Source: OFTM34 sp047639415
GTDB taxonomy: Bacteria > Planctomycetota > UBA1135 > GCA-002686595
Assembly (NCBI GenBank): GCA_047639415.1
Contig: JBLINP010000073.1
Location: forward strand, 1 to 16,264
Length of the DNA stretch: 16,264 bases
Direction: 5' to 3'
Shown here: piece after piece, positions 7,954 through 15,119 of the stretch
Numbering within the stretch: the first letter of the stretch is position 1
Layout of the letters: each line of letters begins with the position of its first letter
Notes under the pieces: model-generated
Databases searched by the model: none
Told to the model about the DNA's origin: nothing
What the model saw: the letters and a program-made list of their open reading frames with translations, nothing else
Program-made: the position numbers and the translations under genes

Positions 7954-8697
7954 GTGCGAGCCGTGCTGATGTACCACTCGGTCGATTCATCGGGTTCCCC
8001 GATCTCGATCGGTGAAGCGGAGTTCGAACGACACGTCGCTTGGTTGGCTTCGGGAAAAGTACGCGTCGTTCCGTTCGCTGAAATCGGGACACTGCCGGCA
8101 ACGCAAGACGCCGTTGCGATCACCTTTGATGACGCCTTCCGAAATTTTGGGGAGTTCGCATGGCCTCGGCTCAAAGAGCATGGATTGCCCGCGACCCAAT
8201 TTGTAGTCAGCGATCACACCGGCGCCACCAACAAATGGGGGGGCCGATCCGAGTCGAACATTCCCAGCCTGCCCTTACACGATTGGGATGAGCTTGCGCG
8301 CTTGGCCGAATCGGGTGTCGAGCTCGGCTGTCACAGTCGCACGCACCCCGACATGTCGAAATTGCCGCGCACCGCGATCGAAGCTGAGATGCTTGAATCG
8401 CAAGCCATGATCGAGGATCGCACGGGCGTCGTTACGAGGAGTTTCGCCTACCCGTACGGCTACCACGGTACTGATGCCCGGGAGCTAGCAATGGAGCATT
8501 TCGATCAAAGCTGCACTACGGAGTTGGCCGTACTGCCCGAGCGGCCCCAGCTCAATTTGCTGCCTCGATTGGATGCCTGGTATTACCGATCACCGGCAGC
8601 GCTCGCGCGTTTGTCGAATTGGGGGAGTTTCGGATTTCGGGCTCATCTCCGCGTCAGAGCGACCGCTCGGCGGCTAAAAGCGTCACTCAGTCGGTAG
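7954..8697 (+). CDS. Polysaccharide deacetylase (NodB domain)
   Basis: A 247-residue single-domain CE4-type protein. Motif 1 is TFDDA (57-61), with the catalytic Asp59 and metal-binding Asp60. Motif 2 is HSRTHP (127-132), whose His127 and His131 complete the metal triad. Motif 3 resembles FAYPYG (164-169). The family removes N- or O-acetyl groups from polysaccharides or lipid-linked sugars. No signal peptide or membrane segment is visible, so it may act in the cytoplasm on a precursor. The GTG at 7954 is preferred because AGGG (7943-7946) lies at good distance and because the first strand AVLMYHSVD would be cut by starting at the internal ATG (7969). The last 20 residues are rich in Arg and Lys. 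It continues the gene run from the epimerase. Confidence 0.87.
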   Translation: MRAVLMYHSVDSSGSPISIGEAEFERHVAWLASGKVRVVPFAEIGTLPATQDAVAITFDDAFRNFGEFAWPRLKEHGLPATQFVVSDHTGATNKWGGRSESNIPSLPLHDWDELARLAESGVELGCHSRTHPDMSKLPRTAIEAEMLESQAMIEDRTGVVTRSFAYPYGYHGTDARELAMEHFDQSCTTELAVLPERPQLNLLPRLDAWYYRSPAALARLSNWGSFGFRAHLRVRATARRLKASLSR

Positions 8698-8721
8698 TTC
8701 GGCGGCAGGTCCGCGATATAA

Positions 8722-8747
8722 AAGGGCCGGATCGTCACACGGTCCTT
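8722..8747 (+). terminator. Stem-loop after the deacetylase gene
   Basis: AAGGGCCG (8722-8729) pairs with CGGTCCTT (8740-8747), including one G-T pair, around a 10-base loop. It lies 25 bases after the deacetylase stop. No T run follows, so it could be a factor-dependent or leaky terminator, or a processing site between the deacetylase and the small membrane genes. Confidence 0.3.
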
Positions 8748-8802
8748 CCTATTGTGTGCCTGAGGATGGAAAATAGCGCTCGTCGACCCTAACGATCAGC
8801 AT

Positions 8803-9222
8803 ATGGAATCAAAGACCGTCTCCGAAGAGTTTGAACAGCTATCGCCCCTGATGCGCAGAGCGTTCGCCCCGTTGAAAAAGCGAGCCTTGGGGTTCGCTAC
8901 CGGATTGACGTTTGGCGGCCTTCTGTTTTTCGTGACGGCTTACCACATTGTCTTCCAACCGGGCGTTCCCGAGAACCTGACTTCGATGCCCTTCGGCAAA
9001 GATCCCGTCGGACACTTGCGACTGCTGGGTCAATACTTCACGGGCTACGAGCCGGACACTTTGGGCGGCGCAGGCATTGGCGCCTGTTGGCTCATCGGAC
9101 TTGGTTTCATCTTGGGCTTTGTCGTGGCGGCCTTGCGAAACTTGGTCGTTCGAATTTTTCTTTTCAGCGTTCGTGCTCGGGGCAACCTGGACGCGAACAA
9201 AGGCTTTTTGGACCAGATTTAA
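8803..9222 (+). CDS. Small two-helix membrane protein, paralogue of the next gene
   Basis: A 139-residue protein of unrecognised function. A charged N-terminal segment of about 28 residues precedes a hydrophobic helix (about 29-52). A polar stretch ends in HLRLLGQYFTGYEPD (about 71-85), then comes a second, Gly-rich helix (about 86-112) and a basic tail. The pattern HLxxLxQYFxGY followed by GxxIGAxW and VA repeats in the next gene, so the two are paralogues. I recall similar short membrane proteins annotated only as hypothetical in other bacteria; that is memory, not a search. Its place at the end of a polysaccharide gene run suggests a membrane accessory role, which is inference. No Shine-Dalgarno sequence is seen before the ATG. 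Confidence 0.72.
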   Translation: MESKTVSEEFEQLSPLMRRAFAPLKKRALGFATGLTFGGLLFFVTAYHIVFQPGVPENLTSMPFGKDPVGHLRLLGQYFTGYEPDTLGGAGIGACWLIGLGFILGFVVAALRNLVVRIFLFSVRARGNLDANKGFLDQI

Positions 9223-9230
9223 TTACGAGC

Positions 9231-9533
9231 ATGTCTACAGATACTGCACCTGAAGAAGAAGCCATCGAGGCGTACGTTGGGAAGCTCAACGGAAACGTCT
9301 GGGGAATCTCACTCGCCCTGGTCTTGGCATTCGTTTTGTTTGCCGCGACAAACTTCTTGGTGTTCAAGGGTGGCGAGAACGTTGGCCAGCACTTGGGGAT
9401 TCTTTCCCAATACTTCTACGGCTACAGCGTGACCTTCGTGGGAAGTTTAATCGGCGCCGCTTGGGCGATGATTTTGGGCTACGTGGTCGCTCGATTGGGT
9501 TGTGGCATCTACAACTTCGCGTCGCGCGGATAA
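9231..9533 (+). CDS. Small two-helix membrane protein, paralogue of the preceding gene
   Basis: A 100-residue protein starting at the ATG at 9231, eight bases after the previous stop. The frame stays open further upstream, but that part would overlap the preceding gene and matches nothing, so the short form is chosen. After an acidic N-terminus come a helix (about 24-45), the motif HLGILSQYFYGYS (about 55-67), and a second helix with GSLIGAAW and GYVVARLG. It lacks the longer polar insert between helix 1 and the motif that its neighbour has. Immediate adjacency and shared motifs point to a tandem duplication followed by divergence; the pair may form a hetero-oligomer. Function is not recognised. 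Confidence 0.7.
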   Translation: MSTDTAPEEEAIEAYVGKLNGNVWGISLALVLAFVLFAATNFLVFKGGENVGQHLGILSQYFYGYSVTFVGSLIGAAWAMILGYVVARLGCGIYNFASRG

Positions 9534-9547
9534 GCTCGCGAGAAACC

Positions 9548-9570
9548 GGCGCGCTATGCATAAGCGCGCC
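9548..9570 (+). terminator. Strong GC hairpin after the small membrane gene pair
   Basis: GGCGCGCT (9548-9555) pairs perfectly with AGCGCGCC (9563-9570) around a 7-base loop, 14 bases after the stop codon at 9533. No T run follows, so it lacks the classic intrinsic-terminator tail, but its position at the end of a gene run and between convergent genes fits an end-of-transcript structure. Confidence 0.45.
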
Positions 9571-9584
9571 ATTGCTGAGCCTCG

Positions 9585-9787
9585 CTAGCCCGGATTATTC
9601 ATGAACCGCGAGGCAAAACGCCTCGAATTGGTTCCTGCTGGCACTTTGCAGATACTTGCCCCCGCAGACGACCTTGTAAGGTCGTCGAGGACGCCAGTAT
9701 CTGCAAAGTGCCAGCAGGAACCAATAGACCGGCAGTGCCGGTCGTTCGTGGTGTTTGGTCCGCGTGTTCATGAATAATTCGGGCTAG
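9585..9787. mobile_element. Palindromic MITE-like element, about 203 bp
   Basis: The ends are 21-base inverted repeats (9585-9605 and 9767-9787) that match at 20 of 21 positions; the mismatch is G9593. Both begin CTAGCCCG and run into ATTATTCATGAA. Inside are a hairpin CGAGGC/GCCTCG (9609-9625), a perfect 30-bp inverted repeat (9627-9656 with 9696-9725), a 9-bp apical hairpin GACGACCTT/AAGGTCGTC (9667-9686), and a further hairpin GACCGGC/GCCGGTC (9727-9743). No ORF of note lies within. The symmetric ends with no transposase suggest a non-autonomous miniature element mobilised in trans. CTAG may be a 4-bp target duplication or part of the repeat; being palindromic, it cannot be resolved here. 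I have a faint memory of IS1380-type ends with a similar sequence but cannot confirm it. Confidence 0.55.
9627..9725. repeat. Perfect 30-bp inverted repeat with apical hairpin
   Basis: The left arm (9627-9656) is the exact reverse complement of the right arm (9696-9725); I checked this base by base. Both contain the core CTGGCACTTTGCAG or its complement. The 39-base loop holds a 9-bp hairpin (9667-9675 with 9678-9686). As RNA this would be a very stable long hairpin from either strand, and as DNA a potential cruciform. It forms the centre of the larger palindromic element. Confidence 0.85.
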
Positions 9788-9832
9788 AGATTACGCCAAG
9801 CGTTCGCGCGGTCTGCGGAGACACGTCGCGAG

Positions 9833-10903
9833 CTAGCCGCGCATTCGAGCGGACAGTGAGATGAGCGCGAATACTACCGCGCTGTAGCTCAAATGGAGCT
9901 GGTGGAAGAGCCAGCCGAAGGGTGCGAACAGCGGACCGGCAGCCTTCGAGAAGAATGCGATCATGGGCGCGTTGAGGATGATCGAAAGTATGATCAGGGC
10001 CGCAGCGATAATCCCGATGACTTGGAGCGAGTAGATCATTGCGAAGGGCAAAGTGATCACTCCCAGCAAGGCGAGCGGAGCGATTCCCGCCGCTACACGT
10101 TGCGCCGTACGTAGGTTGAGATCATTCGGCATTTCGCCAGAGGCGGCGATGAGCTTCGACCAAGGAATTGCGCGACTGAAGATGTCCGTCTTGATGACCG
10201 ACCCAATCGTCCACCGCTTCAAGTGTGTCACTTGCAGAGTGGGGTCGAGCGCTGTTCGGCCGCGTCCTTTGATGCGCAGCGCCAATTCGATGTCTTCGAT
10301 CATCGGCATCGGAAATTGCACCGCGTCAAAACCGCCCACGTCGACGTAAACGGATCGGCGCATGGCTCCGAGCCCCGCCCAAAAACTGGCTCCCTCTTTT
10401 TGCGCGTTTTGGTGCGTGAAGTGATGGCGCAGATTCATATACAACGAAGCAAACCCGCGATGGGGCGGGTCTTCGCAGTAAGACCCCGTAATGCTGATGA
10501 GGTTTGGATCCTCGGCGAAGGCCGCTTGAACTCGACGCGCAACGTCGAGCTTGGCCACGCAATCCGAATCGATAAACAGGACGATGTCGACGTTGAGAGT
10601 CTCCACGCCCACGTTGCGCGCGTGGGCTGGACCAGCGCGCTCCGGCAAGCGAATGACGCGATTGGCACCCAGTCGCTCGGCCGCGTCACCGGTGCCGTCC
10701 GTCGAAGCAGGGTCCACGACTACCAATTCACCTCCACCGGCTTCAGCCAGAGAAGCCAGGGCCGCAGGTATCGTCAACTCGACCTCATTGACCGCGTTGT
10801 ACGCGGGCATCACGATCGCGATGCTGGGGTGATCTGAATCGGGCATTGGATGTGGCGGGCTTGGGGAAGGTCCAGAAGGCGGGTCCACTAAGCTGTCTCG
10901 CAT
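9833..10903 (-). CDS. GT2-family glycosyltransferase with C-terminal membrane region
   Basis: A GT-A fold inverting glycosyltransferase of up to 356 residues. IAIVMPAYNAVNEV (28-41) opens the domain, followed by VVVDPASTDGT (61-71), the metal-binding DSD motif (112-114) in LFIDSDC, the acceptor-side ED pair (203-204) in MIEDIELALR, and LKRW (228-231) in the place of the usual QxxRW. Two or three hydrophobic helices (about 272-315 and 338-352) anchor the C-terminus, so it acts at the cytoplasmic face of the inner membrane, probably on a lipid-linked acceptor. The start is uncertain: the ATG at 10903 adds a Pro-rich lead, while the ATG at 10846 starts just before the fold; neither has a clear Shine-Dalgarno sequence. 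It is the only complete minus-strand gene and lies against the palindromic element. Confidence 0.86.
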   Translation of the reverse strand: MRDSLVDPPSGPSPSPPHPMPDSDHPSIAIVMPAYNAVNEVELTIPAALASLAEAGGGELVVVDPASTDGTGDAAERLGANRVIRLPERAGPAHARNVGVETLNVDIVLFIDSDCVAKLDVARRVQAAFAEDPNLISITGSYCEDPPHRGFASLYMNLRHHFTHQNAQKEGASFWAGLGAMRRSVYVDVGGFDAVQFPMPMIEDIELALRIKGRGRTALDPTLQVTHLKRWTIGSVIKTDIFSRAIPWSKLIAASGEMPNDLNLRTAQRVAAGIAPLALLGVITLPFAMIYSLQVIGIIAAALIILSIILNAPMIAFFSKAAGPLFAPFGWLFHQLHLSYSAVVFALISLSARMRG

Positions 10904-11000
10904 CGGAGTATTGCGAAGGCGCCCCCATAGACTACCTGCAAATAGAGTTGAGGGCAGGCGCTTGGTCTTTGCTCTTCACGACTCTTCCTGATTAATATGC

Positions 11001-11005
11001 AGGAG
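11001..11005 (+). promoter_or_regulatory. Shine-Dalgarno sequence fixing a GTG start
   Basis: AGGAG lies eight bases before the GTG at 11014. This supports that start over the later in-frame GTG at 11035. Confidence 0.6.
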
Positions 11006-11013
11006 CGCGGATT

Positions 11014-12549
11014 GTGAAGAGCCGTCGACCCATTGTGAATCAAGCCAAAAGCGACGGACAGACTACAACGCTCGATCCTCGCGGACTGAGCGTCGTTCGA
11101 ACGCTGGTACTGATTGCTGCAGTGGCGCACGTAGCCCTGTTCATCTACGCCGTGTCTGGTCGGCTGTTCTACCCCTTCGAATTGGAGTGGATGGAAGGCT
11201 CCTGCGTCGATCTCGTGGCTCGGATTCGCGCCGGCTCCGCGATCTACGGCGAGCCGAGCTTGGAGTTCGTGCCGTACTTGTATGCGCCGTTTTACTTTTA
11301 CATCTCGGCAGCGGTCTCGACGTTGACCGGCGATGGCTTTCTCGCTCTGCGACTAATTTCAGTGCTTGCTACCGCCGGGTGCTTCGAACTCGTTCGTCGC
11401 TGGGTTTCAAAGCAATCGCATTCGTCAGCGGCGGGCTTCAGCGCCGGGGCAGCATTCCTAGCGTGCTTCGCAATCGGCGGGGCTTGGTTGGACCTCGGGC
11501 GCGTCGACTCGCTCTTTTTGTTCCTGTTGCTCTTAGCCTCTTACCTGTTGCGATTTGGCGAGAGTCAGAGGTCACTGATCCTGGCGGCAGGCATCGCCAC
11601 CCTGGCGATCCTAACAAAGCAAACCGGTTTGCCCGTCGCATTGGCCTTGGTCGGTGCGCTGGCCTTTCGCCCGCGCGCCATGCTGGTATTCGGTGGGTGC
11701 TTGTTGTTGTTCGCGGGTGGAGCCACCTGGCTGCTCGACTGGCTGCACGACGGTTGGTACTGGTTTTTCAGTTACGAACTTCCCGCGCGCCATTCGATCA
11801 TGACGAAGGATCTACTTTCGTTTTGGTGGATCGATATGCTGTCCACAGTTCCCGTGCTGTTCGCGCTGACCTTGGCGTTTTTATATCGGCTGGCCAAAGC
11901 GAAGCAATTTGAGTCGCTCGTGTTTCACGGCGGTCTCGTGGGGGGCATGTTGATTGCGGCCTATCTCTCGCGTTTGCATCGAGGCGGCTATGAGAACGTT
12001 TTGCTACCCGCTTATCTCGTGCTTGCGTTGCACGCGGGATTTCAGCTCGCGCATAGCTGGAGTTCAACGACATTACGCAACTCATTGAGTACTCACGTTA
12101 TTCGCTGGGGAGTTTCAATCGCGTTCATCCTGCAGCTCGCCGCTTTGGTCTACGACGCCTCAGCCCTGATCCCAACCTCCGAGGATCGCCGTGCAGGCTA
12201 TGAACTCGTCGAGCGTATCGCTTCGGTAGAGGGCGACGTCTTGATTCCGTCGCATGGCTATCTCGCTGCGGCGGCTGGCAAACAGACGTACGCTCACTTG
12301 ATGGCGATCGAGGACTTGCGCCGCTCCGGTGAAGAACAAATCGCCCACAAGTTGAAGCTCGAAATCAATGCGGCGCTTGCCGATCATCGTTTCGGTGCGC
12401 TTTGCTTAGACGATGCCTTTATGGTTGGGACTTACGCAGTCAAGCCGAGTTATAAAAAAGCGGGCGAGGTCTTCGACGATGAACATGTTTTTTGGCCAAC
12501 GACTGGTCGCGCAACACGGCCCAAGTTCTTCTGGGTTCCCAATCAGTGA
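11014..12549 (+). CDS. Polytopic membrane protein, GT-C/GT39-like putative glycosyltransferase
   Basis: The protein has 511 residues with roughly ten hydrophobic segments between 28 and 382, then a soluble C-terminal part of about 125 residues that is probably periplasmic. The first non-cytoplasmic loop carries FELEWMEG (55-62), with acidic residues Glu56, Glu58 and Glu61 where GT-C enzymes of the PMT/ArnT type keep their catalytic acidic motif. LDLGRVDSLF (159-168) and LTKQTGLP (200-207) resemble segments seen in GT39-like membrane proteins. Such enzymes use polyprenyl-phosphate sugars to glycosylate lipids, glycans or proteins outside the cytoplasm. Overall similarity is only by pattern, so donor and acceptor are unknown. 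The GTG start is backed by AGGAG at 11001-11005. Its stop overlaps the next start (GTGA at 12546-12549), suggesting translational coupling to the sulfatase-fold gene. Confidence 0.72.
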   Translation: MKSRRPIVNQAKSDGQTTTLDPRGLSVVRTLVLIAAVAHVALFIYAVSGRLFYPFELEWMEGSCVDLVARIRAGSAIYGEPSLEFVPYLYAPFYFYISAAVSTLTGDGFLALRLISVLATAGCFELVRRWVSKQSHSSAAGFSAGAAFLACFAIGGAWLDLGRVDSLFLFLLLLASYLLRFGESQRSLILAAGIATLAILTKQTGLPVALALVGALAFRPRAMLVFGGCLLLFAGGATWLLDWLHDGWYWFFSYELPARHSIMTKDLLSFWWIDMLSTVPVLFALTLAFLYRLAKAKQFESLVFHGGLVGGMLIAAYLSRLHRGGYENVLLPAYLVLALHAGFQLAHSWSSTTLRNSLSTHVIRWGVSIAFILQLAALVYDASALIPTSEDRRAGYELVERIASVEGDVLIPSHGYLAAAAGKQTYAHLMAIEDLRRSGEEQIAHKLKLEINAALADHRFGALCLDDAFMVGTYAVKPSYKKAGEVFDDEHVFWPTTGRATRPKFFWVPNQ

Positions 12550-15065
12550 GTAAATCGGAATTGACGGAGTCTGGCCGAGGTTGGGCAACTAGCGGAAGGC
12601 GTCCGGTTAGAGTCGCAAGGTATTTGACATGGCCATCGATGCTGAGCATGGCCCTCTTGCTCGTCACGCTTGGCTGCTCCGAGCCCGTGACGAGCGAGCG
12701 CGGGCAAGACCTATTGAAGCGGACGCCGAGCGAGTGGATTCGCGAGTTCGATGAATTGAAGCCTACCGCCGAGAAGCAGTGGGGCGAATTTGGTCTCAGC
12801 GGATGGAAGGGACGGACTCAAAAACGCGCCAACGGAGATTTGTACGTGGAGAGTGCGTCTGACCAATGTTCGCTCGCCCTGCCAATCGTTGATGTTCGTG
12901 ATCGTCGCATCGAACTCAAAATGTGGTCGGTCAATCGTCGGGCTGGCGCCACCAAGCAAAGTCATGTGATCGTTCGTCTAAACGGAGAGCTGGTCCTAGC
13001 GCGAATCGAATTGAGCGGAAGTCCGAAGCTGTATCCACTCGATGTAGCGAGCGAGGGCTGGCGCATAGGCAACAATCAACTGAGCTTCGAATTCGAGCGC
13101 GGTGCTTTGGGCAAAGCCGATGCCAAATCAAGCTTGGCCGTTGGAGGGGTGTCCTACGGAACGAAACGTCTGCCGCGTTACGACGCGCAAGCTGAAGTGT
13201 TGCGGTTAGCAAACGGCACTGGACTGCGAGTCAACCTGGAGTTGTTGGGCAAGTCGAACGTCAAGCTGGCGGGTAAGAGTCAGGGTCGTGGTACGGTCAC
13301 GCTCTCAGCACGCATAATGAATCCGCGAACGGGACTCGTGCAGTCAAAGGCAAGGGCACGTTCGTTGGAGATTGGCGATGACGAGTTCGAGCTGGAATTG
13401 CCGTTGAAACGTTCGCAAGACGAACTTGTTCAGTTGGAGTTGCTGTGGTCGGCCAATTCGGAAGAGTCGGAACTGATCGTGACTGCAATGGATTTGCATG
13501 AGGAGCGCGCTGCCAGGCGGCCGCCCGTGATATTTATCAGCATCGACACGCTCTCGGCTCGCAACATGTCACTGCATGGGTATCAGCGCAACACGACACC
13601 CAATCTCGAAGCCTTCTCCCGCGACGCCATCGTCTTCGAGAACGCCCGCGCGAACGCGCCTTATACCGTGCAGAGTTACATGTCTCAGTTCACCGGTTTG
13701 TATCCGCCTGCAAATCGATTAACAGCCGATGCGGACGAAGCAGACTCGCCGTACACCATTCACAATCAAATCGCATCGAACCGTTGGACGATGGCCGAGA
13801 TGCTGCGGGCAGCGGGTTATGAAACTGCTGCGTGGATCGATAACCCTTGGTTGGCGCGAGACATGGGCTGGGAACAGGGCTTTGACCTGTATGACAAGAG
13901 CGCCGCTTCGCCGCCCAACCAAATTCAGAATCCTCTCGGCGGCATTCACCGAGTGGCCGAACTGGCGGAAGCCTGGATTGGCAGTTTGGGGGACGGCGTT
14001 CCGTTTTTCGCGTTCCTGCAAATCCTAGATCCGCATGGTCCGTACTTGCCGAGCGGTGAGTTCATGCGGCAGTTTGAAGCGGATGCTTTTTACGAGCGTC
14101 GGATGCTTCCGACTGGCGACAATCAGCTGCATGCCTTTGGGGTTGTCCCCGAATACGTTGCTCGCAGTTTGATTCCGGAAGGCAATCTGCCTGCGGAGAT
14201 TGACGCCGGAAAATTGGTTGCTGCTTACGATGCTAAGATTGCGGAAACGGATGAGCGACTTGGCCGCTTCTTCGATTACCTGCGCAAGGCAGGGCTTTAC
14301 GATTCCGCGCTCATCATTCTTAGTGCGGATCACGGAGAGTCGCTCACCACGCACGATTACTTTTTTGATCACGGCACGATGTATGACGAGGTGCTTGGAG
14401 TTCCACTCGCGATTCACTTGCCAGGCGGAGTGCACGGAGGAACTCGGCGATCGGACAATGTGCAACTGGTCGACTTGATTCCGACGATTGCTGAGGTGGT
14501 TGAACTCCCCCAGCGAATGCAGGGTCACGGAAGGTCTCTGCTGCACGAGCCCAGTACAAACACGATCGCGGTATTCAGCGAGAGCGGCATCATGAAGCAG
14601 GCTTCGGTTGTGAAAAGCGATTGGAAATTGATTCAATTTGAACCGCTCGATTCGTCGCTCTCTACGCAGTTGTCGCACCCGCGAGTTGATCGGAAATGGC
14701 TTCGGGAAACCTTTGCCTGGTACACAGAAACACTCAGGACCAATCGAGAAACGCTCGACTATCTGGAAGCCCATCTTGAACTCAAGCAGGCAGTGGAGCG
14801 GGGGCTCGTCGCTCAATTGCAGGGACCGATCGAAGAGCTTTACAATTTGGCCGAGGATCCGTTGGAGTTGAACGAGCTCAGCAAATCGCACCCTCTCGAA
14901 TTGTCGCGAATGCGTGGGGTCATGGAGCGGGAAGCTGAGCGTGCTGAAGAAGCTCGCGAGTATGCCGCTGGCGCAGTTCCATCCGTATTGGAGTTGGACG
15001 CAGTGAAACAGTTGGGCGATCTGGGTTACTTCGGCGATCCGGATGAGAATGACGAAGATAAGTAA
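12546..15065 (+). CDS. Sulfatase/alkaline-phosphatase-fold protein, probable lipoprotein
   Basis: With the GTG at 12546, which overlaps the upstream stop as GTGA, the protein has 839 residues. A basic segment and hydrophobic stretch MLSMALLLVTLGC end at Cys44, resembling a lipoprotein signal, although T-L-G-C is not an ideal lipobox. Residues about 50-320 form a strand-rich domain I do not recognise. The sulfatase domain starts at VIFISIDTLSARNMSLHGY (328-346; metal-ligand Asp334), then LDPHGPY (494-500), SADHGE (593-598) and a later His609. In sulfatases the nucleophile lies in C/S-x-P-S-R; here the aligned stretch reads TVQSY (374-378). Thr374 would be the nucleophile, as in phosphoethanolamine or glycerophosphate transferases, and formylglycine activation is impossible. 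A membrane-anchored phospho- or sulfo-group transferase or hydrolase acting on the glycan is inferred. The frame is open upstream to 12492; internal ATGs at 12639 and 12648 are other possible starts. Confidence 0.8.
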   Translation: MSKSELTESGRGWATSGRRPVRVARYLTWPSMLSMALLLVTLGCSEPVTSERGQDLLKRTPSEWIREFDELKPTAEKQWGEFGLSGWKGRTQKRANGDLYVESASDQCSLALPIVDVRDRRIELKMWSVNRRAGATKQSHVIVRLNGELVLARIELSGSPKLYPLDVASEGWRIGNNQLSFEFERGALGKADAKSSLAVGGVSYGTKRLPRYDAQAEVLRLANGTGLRVNLELLGKSNVKLAGKSQGRGTVTLSARIMNPRTGLVQSKARARSLEIGDDEFELELPLKRSQDELVQLELLWSANSEESELIVTAMDLHEERAARRPPVIFISIDTLSARNMSLHGYQRNTTPNLEAFSRDAIVFENARANAPYTVQSYMSQFTGLYPPANRLTADADEADSPYTIHNQIASNRWTMAEMLRAAGYETAAWIDNPWLARDMGWEQGFDLYDKSAASPPNQIQNPLGGIHRVAELAEAWIGSLGDGVPFFAFLQILDPHGPYLPSGEFMRQFEADAFYERRMLPTGDNQLHAFGVVPEYVARSLIPEGNLPAEIDAGKLVAAYDAKIAETDERLGRFFDYLRKAGLYDSALIILSADHGESLTTHDYFFDHGTMYDEVLGVPLAIHLPGGVHGGTRRSDNVQLVDLIPTIAEVVELPQRMQGHGRSLLHEPSTNTIAVFSESGIMKQASVVKSDWKLIQFEPLDSSLSTQLSHPRVDRKWLRETFAWYTETLRTNRETLDYLEAHLELKQAVERGLVAQLQGPIEELYNLAEDPLELNELSKSHPLELSRMRGVMEREAERAEEAREYAAGAVPSVLELDAVKQLGDLGYFGDPDENDEDK

Positions 15066-15119
15066 GGCTGCTTCGGTGCGACTTCCGATGGAGTGAGCTG
15101 GTTGTCTGGACAAGTTCGA

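Noticed and set aside
7183..7977. 264-codon minus-strand open frame opposite the epimerase gene
   Set aside because: Antisense to clear SDR motifs and without any recognisable protein pattern.
8766..8792. Tiny open frame (8 codons, ATG to TAA) preceded by GAGG, ahead of the small membrane gene
   Set aside because: Far too short to support as a gene, and no repeated codons or attenuator-like structure suggest a leader peptide.
9087..9230. Upstream extension of the second small membrane protein
   Set aside because: It would overlap the preceding gene by 136 bases and the added residues look like a shadow frame; the paralogue comparison supports the ATG at 9231.
10223..10837. 204-codon plus-strand open frame opposite the GT2 gene
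   Set aside because: The opposite strand carries all GT2 motifs; this frame has no hydrophobic or domain pattern.
10969..10998. Promoter-like TTGCTC, 18 bases, TAATAT upstream of the GTG at 11014
   Set aside because: Transcription would start at about 11005, removing the AGGAG at 11001-11005 that supports the start codon, so it is unlikely to be the promoter of this gene.
12492..12545. Longer N-terminus for the sulfatase-fold protein
   Set aside because: The added residues lie inside the preceding gene and come before a normal basic-hydrophobic signal; the GTG overlapping the stop is a more natural start.
14025..15113. 362-codon open frame on the minus strand opposite the sulfatase-fold gene
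   Set aside because: Its translation shows no domain or motif and it lies entirely antisense to a well-supported gene; it is a by-product of that gene's codon use.
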